Below are positions 32,418 to 40,333 of a stretch of 64,000 nucleotides of DNA, piece by piece. The position numbers were made by a program, and so were the translations under genes. Each line of letters starts with the position of its first letter. Position 1 is the stretch's first letter. The stretch is taken from the NCBI RefSeq assembly GCF_900106585.1, contig NZ_FNWH01000005.1:352972-416971 (forward strand). The letters run 5' to 3'. The notes beneath the pieces were generated by a model. The model saw only the letters and a program-made list of their open reading frames with translations, searched no databases and was not told the DNA's origin. The DNA comes from Acidaminococcus timonensis. Its GTDB lineage: Bacteria > Bacillota > Negativicutes > Acidaminococcales > Acidaminococcaceae.

Positions 32418-34571
32418 CGACAGGCCGATCCGCCCCCGCTTCTCGTCCACGCTGATCACCCGTACCTGTACCACATCCCCTACGCTCACCACATCCAATG
32501 GGTGCCTGATCCGCCGACTGCTCATTTCCGAAATATGGATGAGTCCGGCCGTTTTGATGCCGATGTCCACGAAGGCCCCGAAATCCGTCACGTTCCGGAT
32601 GGTTCCCCGCATGAGGCTCCCCACTTTGATATCGGACAGCCTGACGATATTCTGCCGGGTAAGGGGTGCCGGCAGGTCCTCCCGGGGATCCCGGCCGGGG
32701 CTTACCAGGGCGTCCAGGATATCGTGTACCGTAGGCAGGCCGGCCTCCAGCTCCCTGGCCAGCCGGCTCTCGTCCACCAGCTTCCGTTTGGCTGCCAGAA
32801 GCGCCAGCTTCTCTTTATCCTTCAAATCCCTGACCGCAAACCCCAGTTTCTCCAGGATGGCTTCTGCCAGCCGGTAGGATTCCGGATGCACCGGAGTGGC
32901 ATCCAGAGGGCTCTTTCCATCCAGGATCCGCAGGAAACCGGCGCACTGGGTAAAGGCCGCCGGACCCAGCCGGGGTACCTTCAGCAGCTGCCGCCGCCCG
33001 GTGAAGCGCCCGTTTTCGTTCCGGTAGGCCACAATATTCTTTGCTGTAGTGGCCGTAATGCCCGCCACATGGGACAGCAGGGCCGGCGACGCCGTATTCA
33101 GGTCCACGCCCACATGGTTCACCGCCATTTCCACCACCCCGTCCAGGGTGCCGGTCAGGGCCTTCTGGTCCACATCGTGCTGGTACTGGCCCACCCCGAT
33201 GGCCTGGGGATCGATCTTCACCAGTTCCGCCAGGGGGTCCTGCACCCGCCGGGCCATGGAAACAGCGCCCCGGATGGTTACATCGTACTCCGGCAGTTCC
33301 TCTCTGGCCAACCTGGAGGCAGAATATACCGAAGCCCCCGCTTCATTGGTGATCAGGTAATGCACCTCCCTCAGGTGATGCTGCTGGATCAGCCGGGCTG
33401 CGAACTGTTCCGTCTCATAGGAAGCCGTGCCATTTCCAATGGAAAGCAGGGTCACATGATGCTTCTCGATCATCCCCAGAAGGATTTCCTCAGCCTGCTC
33501 CTTCTGCTTCTCGCTCTGGGTCACCTGGATCACCCCATGGTCCACCACCTGGCCGGTAGGATCCACTACAGCCACTTTGCAGCCGGTGCGATAGCCCGGA
33601 TCCAGTCCCATGACCGTACGTCCTGCCAGAGGCGCCTGGAGCAGCAGCTGCCGCAGGTTGGCCCCGAACACCCTGATGGCCTGGGCTTCGGCATTTTCCG
33701 TCAGGGTATGGCGGATCTCCCGCTCCAGAGCGGGGAACAACAACCGTTTCCAGCTGTCCGCCAGGGCCAGTTCCAGCTGTTCCTGATAAATGGAGCGATG
33801 GCGGACGAACCGCCGCTGCAGCAGCTGCAGGGCCCGTTCCTCCTCCCAGAGCAGATGCACCTTCAGGCATCCCTTCTTTTCACCCCGGTTGATGGCCAGT
33901 ACCCGGTGGGAGGGCAGGGTCCGCACCGGTTCCTGGTAGTCCCTGTACATCAGGAAGGTCTGGGCCTCATCGGCGTTTTCCACCAGTTCCGTCTGCAGCA
34001 CGCCCTCCTTCCACAGCTTCTGCCGCAGGTCCTTGCGCAGGTCCGCATTTTCCGAAACCACTTCCGCCACAATATCCCGGGCTCCTTCCAGAGCCGCTTC
34101 CAGCGTCTCCACCCCTTTTTCCGGATCCACATAGGCCCGGGCTGCCTCCAGGGAGGTGCCACGGATTTCCCGCTGCAGCAGGAAAGCATTGGCCAGCGGC
34201 TCCAGGCCCTTTTCCCGGGCCTGCTGGGCCCGGGTCCGCCGTTTTTGCTTATAAGGCAGGTACAGGTCTTCCAGTTCCGTCAATTTCTGGGCTTGTTCGA
34301 TGGCCTGGCGCAGGTCCGGTGTCAGTTTGCCCTGTTCGTCGATCCTGGTCAGGATCTCCTCCTGGCGCTTCACCAGGTTCCGCAGGGTATTCAGCCGGTC
34401 CTCGATGGTCCGGATCTGTTCGTCCTCCAGGGAACCGGTGACCTCCTTCCGGTACCGGGCGATGAAGGGAACGGTGTTGCCCCCATCCAGCAGTTCGATG
34501 GTCTTTTCCACCTGTATGGATCTGCAACCCAGTTCCCCGGCGATCAATGGGGCAATGTCAGTTTGTTTCAT
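32403..34571 (-). CDS. tex: Tex family RNA-binding transcription accessory protein
   Basis: Protein of about 722 residues with the Tex layout: N-terminal helical region (FIARYRKEVTGSLEDEQIR), a YqgF-like domain with MGLDPGYRTGCKVAVVDPTG near residue 330, helix-hairpin-helix repeats (ALLSHVAGITATTAKNIVAYR near 500) and a C-terminal S1 domain (VGSLMRGTIRNVTDFGAFVDIG). Tex binds nucleic acid and affects transcription and stress survival. The ATG at 34571 was chosen for its AAAGGA site; the frame is open further upstream. It overlaps pepT by 15 bases at the 3' end. Confidence 0.93.
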   Translation of the reverse strand: MKQTDIAPLIAGELGCRSIQVEKTIELLDGGNTVPFIARYRKEVTGSLEDEQIRTIEDRLNTLRNLVKRQEEILTRIDEQGKLTPDLRQAIEQAQKLTELEDLYLPYKQKRRTRAQQAREKGLEPLANAFLLQREIRGTSLEAARAYVDPEKGVETLEAALEGARDIVAEVVSENADLRKDLRQKLWKEGVLQTELVENADEAQTFLMYRDYQEPVRTLPSHRVLAINRGEKKGCLKVHLLWEEERALQLLQRRFVRHRSIYQEQLELALADSWKRLLFPALEREIRHTLTENAEAQAIRVFGANLRQLLLQAPLAGRTVMGLDPGYRTGCKVAVVDPTGQVVDHGVIQVTQSEKQKEQAEEILLGMIEKHHVTLLSIGNGTASYETEQFAARLIQQHHLREVHYLITNEAGASVYSASRLAREELPEYDVTIRGAVSMARRVQDPLAELVKIDPQAIGVGQYQHDVDQKALTGTLDGVVEMAVNHVGVDLNTASPALLSHVAGITATTAKNIVAYRNENGRFTGRRQLLKVPRLGPAAFTQCAGFLRILDGKSPLDATPVHPESYRLAEAILEKLGFAVRDLKDKEKLALLAAKRKLVDESRLARELEAGLPTVHDILDALVSPGRDPREDLPAPLTRQNIVRLSDIKVGSLMRGTIRNVTDFGAFVDIGIKTAGLIHISEMSSRRIRHPLDVVSVGDVVQVRVISVDEKRGRIGLSLKGV

Positions 34572-34589
34572 TGGATATTTTCCTTTCGT

Positions 34590-34617
34590 AAAAAAAAGGC
34601 TGCGGATCCCCGCAGCC
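34590..34617 (-). terminator. Terminator of the ECF operon
   Basis: On the minus strand GGCTGCGGGGATCCGCAGCC is followed by TTTTTTTT, after the ecfT stop. Confidence 0.85.
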
Positions 34618-34677
34618 CCGACTTTTTCCAGGCACACAAGATGAGTCCAGATCGTGCGCCCGGGTTATGCGTCAGCT

Positions 34678-35346
34678 TTAGATATGTTTTACCCAAATGG
34701 GATACGTGCTCAGCACGATGATGAGGAGCAGCGTCACGTAATCCAGTCCATGCAGCCGCATGGGCCGGCGGTTTTTATAGGTATTGGGGCCGAACCCCTT
34801 CAGTTCCATGGAAAGGGCCAGGGTGTCCGACTTGGCCACGGCCCGCATCACCAGCGGTTTCACCACCGCCAGGTACGCATACAGCCGTTTGAAGGCATTG
34901 CCCCGGTTGGAATAGCCCCGGCAGGACTGGGCGTCCAGGGTGATGGCCGAATCCGACAGGAAGTCCGGAACGAACCGCAGGGCCGTAGTCAGCATGAAGG
35001 CGTATTCATAGGGCATATGGAATTTTTCCACCAGCGCCTGGGCGATTTCCTGGATCCGGGTGGAAGCCAGCAGGCACAGAAACGCCGTGGTCATGACGAA
35101 CATCCGCAGCCCGCCGGTAAGCGCCACGTACAGTGCCGAACCGAACAGCAGCTGCAGCACCACCATCATCCCGGTAAAGACCGTCAGCGTCCCGATGGCT
35201 GCCATGGTCATCCGGTCCCGCTTGATGTACAGCAAAATCACCAGTTCCAGGGCCAGGATCGTGGCCACTGCCGCTACCGGCAGCAGGAACACCCAGGCTG
35301 TCACCGCCAGCACCAGGATCAGTTTCGTAAAAGCGGTCAGCTTCAT
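34678..35346 (-). CDS. ecfT: ECF transporter transmembrane component EcfT
   Basis: Membrane protein of 222 residues with about five hydrophobic segments. The coupling motif typical of EcfT appears as DAQSCRGYSNRG (about residue 140) and ALSMELKGFGP (about 180), each an A/S-x-R/E-x-x-G type helix contact to the ATPases. It links the S component to the ATPase pair. It overlaps the upstream ATPase gene by four bases and is the last gene of the operon. Confidence 0.9.
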   Translation of the reverse strand: MKLTAFTKLILVLAVTAWVFLLPVAAVATILALELVILLYIKRDRMTMAAIGTLTVFTGMMVVLQLLFGSALYVALTGGLRMFVMTTAFLCLLASTRIQEIAQALVEKFHMPYEYAFMLTTALRFVPDFLSDSAITLDAQSCRGYSNRGNAFKRLYAYLAVVKPLVMRAVAKSDTLALSMELKGFGPNTYKNRRPMRLHGLDYVTLLLIIVLSTYPIWVKHI

Positions 35347-36185
35347 GCCTTGCCACCTTCTTTCTCTTCCTTCCGTCCTTCTTTCGGAGCTTCCTTCAGC
35401 TCCAGCCGGTCACACAGGACTTCCGGGCTGTCCGCATCCACCCCGAACAGCGCTCCCAGCCGGGCCAGTACCGGCTGCTTCAGGCCCCATTCCTCAATGG
35501 GCCGCCTGCCGTCGAACAGTTCCTTTGTTTTCCCGTCATACACCAGTTGCCCATCGTGGAGCACCAGGGCATGGGTGGTGTACTTCCGGGCGATTTCCAT
35601 ATCGTGGGTGATCAGGATCAGGGTGATGTGTTTCTCCCTCTGCAGCCTGGACAGGTAGTTCATCATATGGAGCTTTTCCTGTTCATCCTGGCCGTTGGTG
35701 ATTTCGTCCAGGATCAGGGTCCGGGGTTGCAGGGCCAGGGCCACGGCTACCCCCAGCCGCCGTTTCTGGCCGAAGGAAAGCCCCCGGGGATACTGGTCCA
35801 GGCAGGGTGTCAGCCCCATGGCTTCCACGGCTTCCCGCACCTGTTTATCCAGATCCGCTTTAGGCATCTTCCGGGTTTGCAGACCATAAGCCACTTCATC
35901 ATATACCGTATCTCCCAGCAGCTGCAGGTCCGGGTTCTGGAACACATAGCCCACCTTATCCGCCAGGTCCGCCGGTTCGCAGTCCACGATATCCACGCCG
36001 TCCACCAGCACCTGTCCGCTGCGGGGGTGGTTCAGCGCCATGAACAGCCGGCTCAGGGTGGTCTTGCCGCTGCCGTTGTGCCCCAGGAGGGCTACGGCTT
36101 CTCCATCTTCCACCTTGCACTGGATATCCTGCAGCACGGGTACCCCTCTGCGATAGGCGAAGTTCACTTCTTTTGCTTCAATCAT
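35343..36185 (-). CDS. ecfA: ECF transporter ATP-binding protein (second)
   Basis: ABC ATPase of 280 residues: Walker A LLGHNGSGKTTLS (about 34-46), Q-loop in FQNPDLQL, signature LSFGQKRRLGVA near residue 140 (FGQ instead of the usual SGGQ), Walker B LILDEITNGQD and H-loop in ITHD. The C-terminal tail (about 225-280) is typical of EcfA proteins. It pairs with the neighbouring ATPase to energise uptake. Its ATG overlaps the preceding stop (36182-36185). Confidence 0.9.
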   Translation of the reverse strand: MIEAKEVNFAYRRGVPVLQDIQCKVEDGEAVALLGHNGSGKTTLSRLFMALNHPRSGQVLVDGVDIVDCEPADLADKVGYVFQNPDLQLLGDTVYDEVAYGLQTRKMPKADLDKQVREAVEAMGLTPCLDQYPRGLSFGQKRRLGVAVALALQPRTLILDEITNGQDEQEKLHMMNYLSRLQREKHITLILITHDMEIARKYTTHALVLHDGQLVYDGKTKELFDGRRPIEEWGLKQPVLARLGALFGVDADSPEVLCDRLELKEAPKEGRKEEKEGGKA

Positions 36186-37042
36186 GCCTTGCCTCCCTGG
36201 AATTTCCGGGTCAGTTCCTCTTCCGCTTCGTCCTCACTGCGCCAGTTGCCCAGCCGGCAGTGGAATCTCTCTTCCAGACCCAGCTTCACCTGCCACAGTT
36301 CCGGCAGGTTCTCCCGCAGGTCTTCCTGCTGGAAAGCCTTCCGGGCCGCCTGTTCGAAAGGTCCCTGTACCCGGGCCTCGCCGCCGCTGATCAGCACCAG
36401 ATCCGTCATGTAGGGCAGCAGGTAGTTCAGGTCGTGCTCCACCACCACCACGGTCATGTTGTGCTGCTGGTAGATCTTGTACAGCAGGGCATACAGGGAC
36501 CGGGCTCCGTCCGGATCGAGAGCCGACACCGGCTCGTCCAGGATCAGCACTTCCGGCCGGCAGGCCAGCACCGATGCCAGCAGCAGCCGCTGCCGCTGGC
36601 CCCCGGACAGTTCGTCCAGCTGGTAGCTTTCCCGGCCGGGCAGGCCCACATCGGCCAGGGCCTGGCTCACCCGCTGGTCCACCTCATCCGGCGAGAATCC
36701 ATGGTTCAGAAGGCCAAAGGCGATTTCCTCTCCGGCGGTCAGGGACACCATCTGGCTTTCGTAGTCATCCATCATGATGCCCACCCGCATGGCGATTTCC
36801 GAGATTTTCTTTCCCTTAAGGTCTTCTCCCAGCACTTCCACTTTGCCGTAGTACCGTCCCCCGTAATAATGGGGCACGATACCCGTCATGGCCTTGCACA
36901 GGGTGGTCTTGCCGGCACCGCTGGGACCGGCGATGGCTGTAAAGCTGCCCTTCTGGATGTCCAGGTTGATGTTTTTCAGCACCAGGTCACTGTTCAGATA
37001 GGCAAAATAAAAATCCGAGATCCGAATGGCACTGTCACTCAT
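36182..37042 (-). CDS. ecfA: ECF transporter ATP-binding protein (first)
   Basis: ABC ATPase of about 286 residues: Walker A AGPSGAGKTTLC (about 36-47), signature LDELSGGQRQRLLLA (about 145), Walker B VLILDEPVSALD and H-loop VVEHDL. The C-terminal extension is long and acidic. I chose ATG at 37042 because GGAGGGG precedes it. It overlaps the S component gene by 8 bases. With its partner it forms the ATPase heterodimer. Confidence 0.9.
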   Translation of the reverse strand: MSDSAIRISDFYFAYLNSDLVLKNINLDIQKGSFTAIAGPSGAGKTTLCKAMTGIVPHYYGGRYYGKVEVLGEDLKGKKISEIAMRVGIMMDDYESQMVSLTAGEEIAFGLLNHGFSPDEVDQRVSQALADVGLPGRESYQLDELSGGQRQRLLLASVLACRPEVLILDEPVSALDPDGARSLYALLYKIYQQHNMTVVVVEHDLNYLLPYMTDLVLISGGEARVQGPFEQAARKAFQQEDLRENLPELWQVKLGLEERFHCRLGNWRSEDEAEEELTRKFQGGKA

Positions 37043-37604
37043 GGTGTTTCCCCTCCGTTGCATAGAAGATCTTCCGTACAGGGCTGAACAGCACCTGGGT
37101 CACCACCCCATTCAGAGCCCCCACGGTGAACACCACCGGCAGCATGGCATGGGTCCACACGGTCAGGGGCAGCCCCAGCACCAGTTTCAGGATGTAGGTG
37201 AATACGGCACCGCTGACACTGGTGGCCACAAAACCCACGATGAACGGTTTCACCTTCAGGTTCTCCAGATGGGTCAGAGCGAAGGCCTTCACCAGGATAC
37301 AGGCCGTCAGGGCCCCGCTCACTTCACTGGCGATGTTCCCCAGCGGGAAGGCGGATTTGGAAGAAGGGACCAGAGTCAGACCGGCCACGAATCCAATGCC
37401 CAGGGCCCGGGTCAGGCCCGGTTTCGTCAGGCAGATGGTGATGGAATACATGGCAATGGTCCAGTTGGGGGTGACCCCGCCCACATTGGGACTGATGGTA
37501 TGGAGGATGACACCAATGGCCAGCAGCAGGGCCGTCATGGCTACCCAGCGATGGGTGTCCCTGGCTGCTTCCACCGTAATCAGATCCGGAATCGGTTTGT
37601 CCAT
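37035..37604 (-). CDS. ECF S component, TrpP-like
   Basis: Membrane protein of 189 residues with five or six hydrophobic helices. LLLAIGVILHTISPNVGGVTPNW near the start, then LVPSSKSAFPLGNIASEVSGAL around residue 80, resembles TrpP-type tryptophan transporters. As first gene of an S-A-A-T operon it is a dedicated substrate-binding component. Tryptophan or a related compound is the best guess, not proven. GGAG lies 10 bases before the ATG. Upstream, TTGACA (minus strand, about 37660-37665) with TAAACT 17 bases on may be the promoter. No T-box or riboswitch was seen. Confidence 0.75.
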   Translation of the reverse strand: MDKPIPDLITVEAARDTHRWVAMTALLLAIGVILHTISPNVGGVTPNWTIAMYSITICLTKPGLTRALGIGFVAGLTLVPSSKSAFPLGNIASEVSGALTACILVKAFALTHLENLKVKPFIVGFVATSVSGAVFTYILKLVLGLPLTVWTHAMLPVVFTVGALNGVVTQVLFSPVRKIFYATEGKHHE

Positions 37605-37680
37605 GATTGCTATACTCCTTTGCTACAAATGTATGAGTATAGTTTATGTGTCAAATCTCTGACTGTCAAGCAGAAGGGGC

Positions 37681-37713
37681 CATAAAAAAGAGCTGTGACA
37701 TTTCACAGCTCTG
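37681..37713 (-). terminator. Terminator of the small hypothetical gene
   Basis: On the minus strand AGAGCTGTGAAATGTCACAGCTCT is followed by TTTTT; it overlaps the last codons of the gene at 37703. Confidence 0.85.
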
Positions 37714-38014
37714 CAAAGATCCGCCGGCTCACTTCCAGCATTTTGTCTTTTTGTGTCTTCATTTCCACCAGAAGCAGTTCAATCTTATCCTGGGGAACAT
37801 CAAAGATCCTCAGGGCCTGTGTCAGGCACAGCTTTTTCAGATTCTCCCGGGCAAACAGATATTTGAACTCATGGCTCAGGATGTATCCGCTCATGGACGC
37901 CCTTACCAGCAGGACCCGTTCATAACACTCCTGCAGGGTGAATTTCCGGGCAAAAGTCATCAGATGTGTTTTTGGAGTCTCGTCTGCCAACGTTGTTTTC
38001 CTCTTTCTGTCCAT
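37703..38014 (-). CDS. Hypothetical protein
   Basis: Soluble basic protein of 103 residues, no family recognised. It is predicted mostly helical from its pattern (FTLQECYERVLLVRASMSGYILSHEF, then KIELLLVEMKTQKDKMLEV), with no signal peptide or membrane segment. A weak AGGCGG lies 8 bases before the ATG. It has its own terminator and no partner gene. The AT-rich 38015-38168 gap holds its promoter region and the hsp20 terminator. Confidence 0.6.
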   Translation of the reverse strand: MDRKRKTTLADETPKTHLMTFARKFTLQECYERVLLVRASMSGYILSHEFKYLFARENLKKLCLTQALRIFDVPQDKIELLLVEMKTQKDKMLEVSRRIFAEL

Positions 38015-38168
38015 ACTGCTACCGCCTCATTTTTCCTCATTCTCCAGTAGTGTATCATACCCCCATACCCTATTCAATCCAGCCTGATAGAATTCACGTT
38101 TCTATCATATATCTACTGTGTTCTTATTGAAAATTTGTGACGCAAACGGCACATCCGTCTTTTTTCAT

Positions 38169-38203
38169 AAAAAGAAACCCCGCCGGTTTCCCGGCGGGGT
38201 TTC
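38169..38203 (-). terminator. hsp20 terminator
   Basis: On the minus strand GAAACCCCGCCGG / CCGGCGGGGTTTC is followed by TTTTT. Confidence 0.88.
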
Positions 38204-38213
38204 CTGCAGGCCA

Positions 38214-38657
38214 TCAGCCTTCGATGGCGATGTATTTCTTGTTGTCCACTTTCCTGGCTTCCTTCTTGGGAACGCTCAATTCCAGGATGCCATTCTCGTA
38301 CTTGGCCTTCACATCGGCCTCCGTAACGCCTTCACCCACATAGAAGCTCCGGGCGCACTGGCCAAAGGTACGTTCACGACGGATGTACTGGCCCTTCTTG
38401 TCCTTTTCATCCTTGTCCACACCCTTGCTGGCACTGATGGTCAAATACCCATCCTGCAGCTGTGCATGGATTTCATCCTTCTTGAAGCCCGGCAGATCGA
38501 TATCCAGTTCATAATGGTCGCCCACATCCCGTACATCGGTCTTCATCATATTTCTGGCATGTTTCCCGTACAGAGGATTCCGCACAGAGAACACATCATC
38601 AAAATCATCCATCAGATCATCAAACACATTGTCATTGAAAACAGCAGGCAGTAACAT
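38214..38657 (-). CDS. Hsp20/alpha-crystallin small heat shock protein
   Basis: Chaperone of 147 residues with a short N-terminal arm, an alpha-crystallin domain from about residue 40 (MKTDVRDVGDHYELDIDLPG) to 135, including the NGILELSVPK strand motif. A canonical IxI tail is replaced by KYIAIEG. It holds unfolding proteins in a refoldable state. ATG at 38657 has GGAGG 8 bases upstream. A CIRCE element at the promoter indicates HrcA control. Confidence 0.93.
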   Translation of the reverse strand: MLLPAVFNDNVFDDLMDDFDDVFSVRNPLYGKHARNMMKTDVRDVGDHYELDIDLPGFKKDEIHAQLQDGYLTISASKGVDKDEKDKKGQYIRRERTFGQCARSFYVGEGVTEADVKAKYENGILELSVPKKEARKVDNKKYIAIEG

Positions 38658-38809
38658 AAGCCATTCCTCCATTCAATCTTGACCTTGAAGGTCAGCTTTT
38701 GAGACTACCGAAAGGCTTTCGGATTCCCGGGGTTCCGCAAGGGAACCCGTCGTCCAGCGTTCCAGGTTCCTTACGGGAACCCTTCTGTGGGTCTTTCCTT
38801 CGTCCGACT
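38658..38809 (-). promoter_or_regulatory. Hairpin-rich hsp20 5' leader
   Basis: About 150 untranslated bases carry four perfect hairpins: GGTTCC/GGAACC (38765-38781), GGGTTCC/GGAACCC (38730-38748), CCGAAAG/CTTTCGG (38708-38722) and TGACCTT/AAGGTCA (38680-38694). The ribosome site (38666-38670) lies just after the last. The layout recalls RNA thermometers of small heat shock genes, but none of the stems directly pairs the ribosome site. Confidence 0.5.
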
Positions 38810-38855
38810 ATTATACTAGCACAAGTTGTTAGCACTGTCAAGCGTTGAGTGCTAA
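38810..38855 (-). promoter_or_regulatory. hsp20 promoter with CIRCE operator
   Basis: TTAGCACTG-N9-GAGTGCTAA (38829-38855) matches CIRCE (TTAGCACTC-N9-GAGTGCTAA) with one mismatch. On the minus strand TTGACA lies inside it (38836-38841), with TATAAT at 38810-38815 (20 bases) or TAGTAT at 38814-38819 nearer. HrcA binding would block transcription. Confidence 0.88.
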
Positions 38856-38882
38856 AAAGTCAAAGATTTTTTGACTTTTTTC

Positions 38883-38913
38883 GAAAAAAGCGGGCGGGTC
38901 CATATGCCCGCCC
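38883..38913 (-). terminator. Terminator of the C39-like gene
   Basis: On the minus strand GGCGGGCATATGGACCCGCC is followed by CGCTTTTTT. Confidence 0.75.
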
Positions 38914-38993
38914 CTCCATGGATACTCCCCTTACGATTCCTGCACGGTCCAATGACCGCAACACTGCAGAGACGCCCCCTTGGGTGCGCCCGC

Positions 38994-39803
38994 TCACGGT
39001 TTTGCAGGAGAGACGATCACAAACAGGTTGTGGTTCCCTCCTTCTTTCTTCGGGAACTGCCCGTACATATCGAAGGTGGAGAAGAACCGGGCCGCCGGAT
39101 AGATGCCATATCCATCCTGGTCATGATCCGTGGTATCATAGGGATCTGCCACGATCAGCACATCATCCTGGGTATCGGCGGTACCCATGTCATCATAGCC
39201 GATGACCACCTGCCAGTGGCCGCCCCAGTCGATCCACCCCACCAGGATGGGTTTCCCTGCCTTCAGGGTGGCTTTGATGTCTTCCGGGCCAAAAGTCTTT
39301 CCTGCCTGGGCATAATCTTCTGTGGTCACCAGATCGAAGCCCCCCACCTTCTGGAACATATCCTTCATCTGTTCCAAAGTGGTACCCGGGTAGCCATTCG
39401 GGAAGCCGGGGACTGCCACATCCTGCAGAGGATGGCGCAGATCCGCCAGTTTCTGTTCCGTCCAGTCCTTCTGACGTCCGTACCAGTTCAGCACCATCAG
39501 GGCCGAAGCCGGACCACAGGACCATTCACTGGACTGCTGGATGGTTTTGAAGCAGGGCAGGATCGTCAAAGATCCCTTGGAATGCATATGGTAAAAATCC
39601 GGATGGACATAGTAGGGAGACTTTTTGTGGTCCAGTTTCCGCTCAATGGAAGCGGCTCCCTGGTCCTGGGTAATCTTCTCCACCCCGGTGATCTTCATGT
39701 CATCCGTAAAGTTGTCCTTCTGCGCTGCCAATGCCGGCAGAGCCATACTTCCGGCCAGAATCCCGGTCAAAACCCACATTGCCAATTTTTTGCCAAACAG
39801 CAT
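38994..39803 (-). CDS. Secreted C39-like (papain-fold) peptidase
   Basis: Exported protein of 269 residues. A signal peptide (MLFGKKLAMWVLTGILAGS..ALA) is followed by a C39_2-like domain: catalytic Cys in SSEWSCGPASALMVLNWYG (about residue 96 of the mature frame), His in GGHWQVVIGYDD and Asp in VADPYD. Members are found in bacteria as probable envelope proteases or transglutaminase-like enzymes; the substrate is unknown. The ATG at 39803 follows GAGGTG; upstream codons to 39842 lack a ribosome site and would block the signal peptide. Confidence 0.83.
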   Translation of the reverse strand: MLFGKKLAMWVLTGILAGSMALPALAAQKDNFTDDMKITGVEKITQDQGAASIERKLDHKKSPYYVHPDFYHMHSKGSLTILPCFKTIQQSSEWSCGPASALMVLNWYGRQKDWTEQKLADLRHPLQDVAVPGFPNGYPGTTLEQMKDMFQKVGGFDLVTTEDYAQAGKTFGPEDIKATLKAGKPILVGWIDWGGHWQVVIGYDDMGTADTQDDVLIVADPYDTTDHDQDGYGIYPAARFFSTFDMYGQFPKKEGGNHNLFVIVSPAKP

Positions 39804-39945
39804 CTCATTCACCTCGTCACATGTTGTTCTCTTCTTGTTCATTCTTTTCTATTATACGAAATCCATTAAAAATTGACTAACTCTTTTCTGTCAGATGTGC
39901 TATAATATTGTTGTAATAAATTTATTTACAGGAAGGATGATTCCC

Positions 39946-40290
39946 ATGGCAACTCATGAAGAATTGGTTTCTGAAGTAAAAAATCTGGTGGCCGCTCCCA
40001 GCGTATACAGCGGTTTGAAAGATCTGGCTGAAAAATGGCTGGCAGCCGACGGTACCGCTGCCCAGGCCAACCTGACCGCGCTGCTGCGGGCTGCCCTGAA
40101 GGAAGACGTATGCACCATCGACCAGGTGCTGCCCTTCTTCGCTTCCGACGCTGCCAAAAAGGCTTTCGGGGAAGAACAGGCTGCCAGGATGCTGGCCCAG
40201 GGCCAGAAGGTGAAAGCCGATGGCGGCAAATACTGCTTCTGCCCGGCCTGCACGGCTGGTTCCAAGATCCTGGAAATGCTGGGTGAATAA
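39946..40290 (+). CDS. Conserved small protein with CxCPAC motif
   Basis: Protein of 114 residues, Ala-rich and helical, ending in a cysteine cluster KYCFCPACTAGSKILEML. Related proteins are common in anaerobic Firmicutes and are sometimes labelled 'molecular chaperone Hsp90' without basis. The three close Cys suggest metal or redox chemistry. AGGAAGG lies about 9 bases before the ATG at 39946; an ATG three codons earlier touches the ribosome site. It is a single-gene unit ended by a bidirectional terminator. Confidence 0.75.
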   Translation: MATHEELVSEVKNLVAAPSVYSGLKDLAEKWLAADGTAAQANLTALLRAALKEDVCTIDQVLPFFASDAAKKAFGEEQAARMLAQGQKVKADGGKYCFCPACTAGSKILEMLGE

Positions 40291-40300
40291 GGAAATAAAA

Positions 40301-40331
40301 AATAAGAGCGCCGCTCCGCGGCGCTCTTATT
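40301..40331. terminator. Bidirectional terminator
   Basis: AATAAGAGCGCCGC TCC GCGGCGCTCTTATT with T runs on both strands, between convergent genes. Confidence 0.9.
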
Positions 40332-40333
40332 TT

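Noticed and set aside
34641..34670. Hammerhead-like GATGAGTCC sequence, also near 28863
   Set aside because: The rest of the ribozyme core (GAAA and matching stems) is missing; similarity between the two places is short.
32502..34721. 739-codon plus-strand frame
   Set aside because: Antisense shadow of tex.
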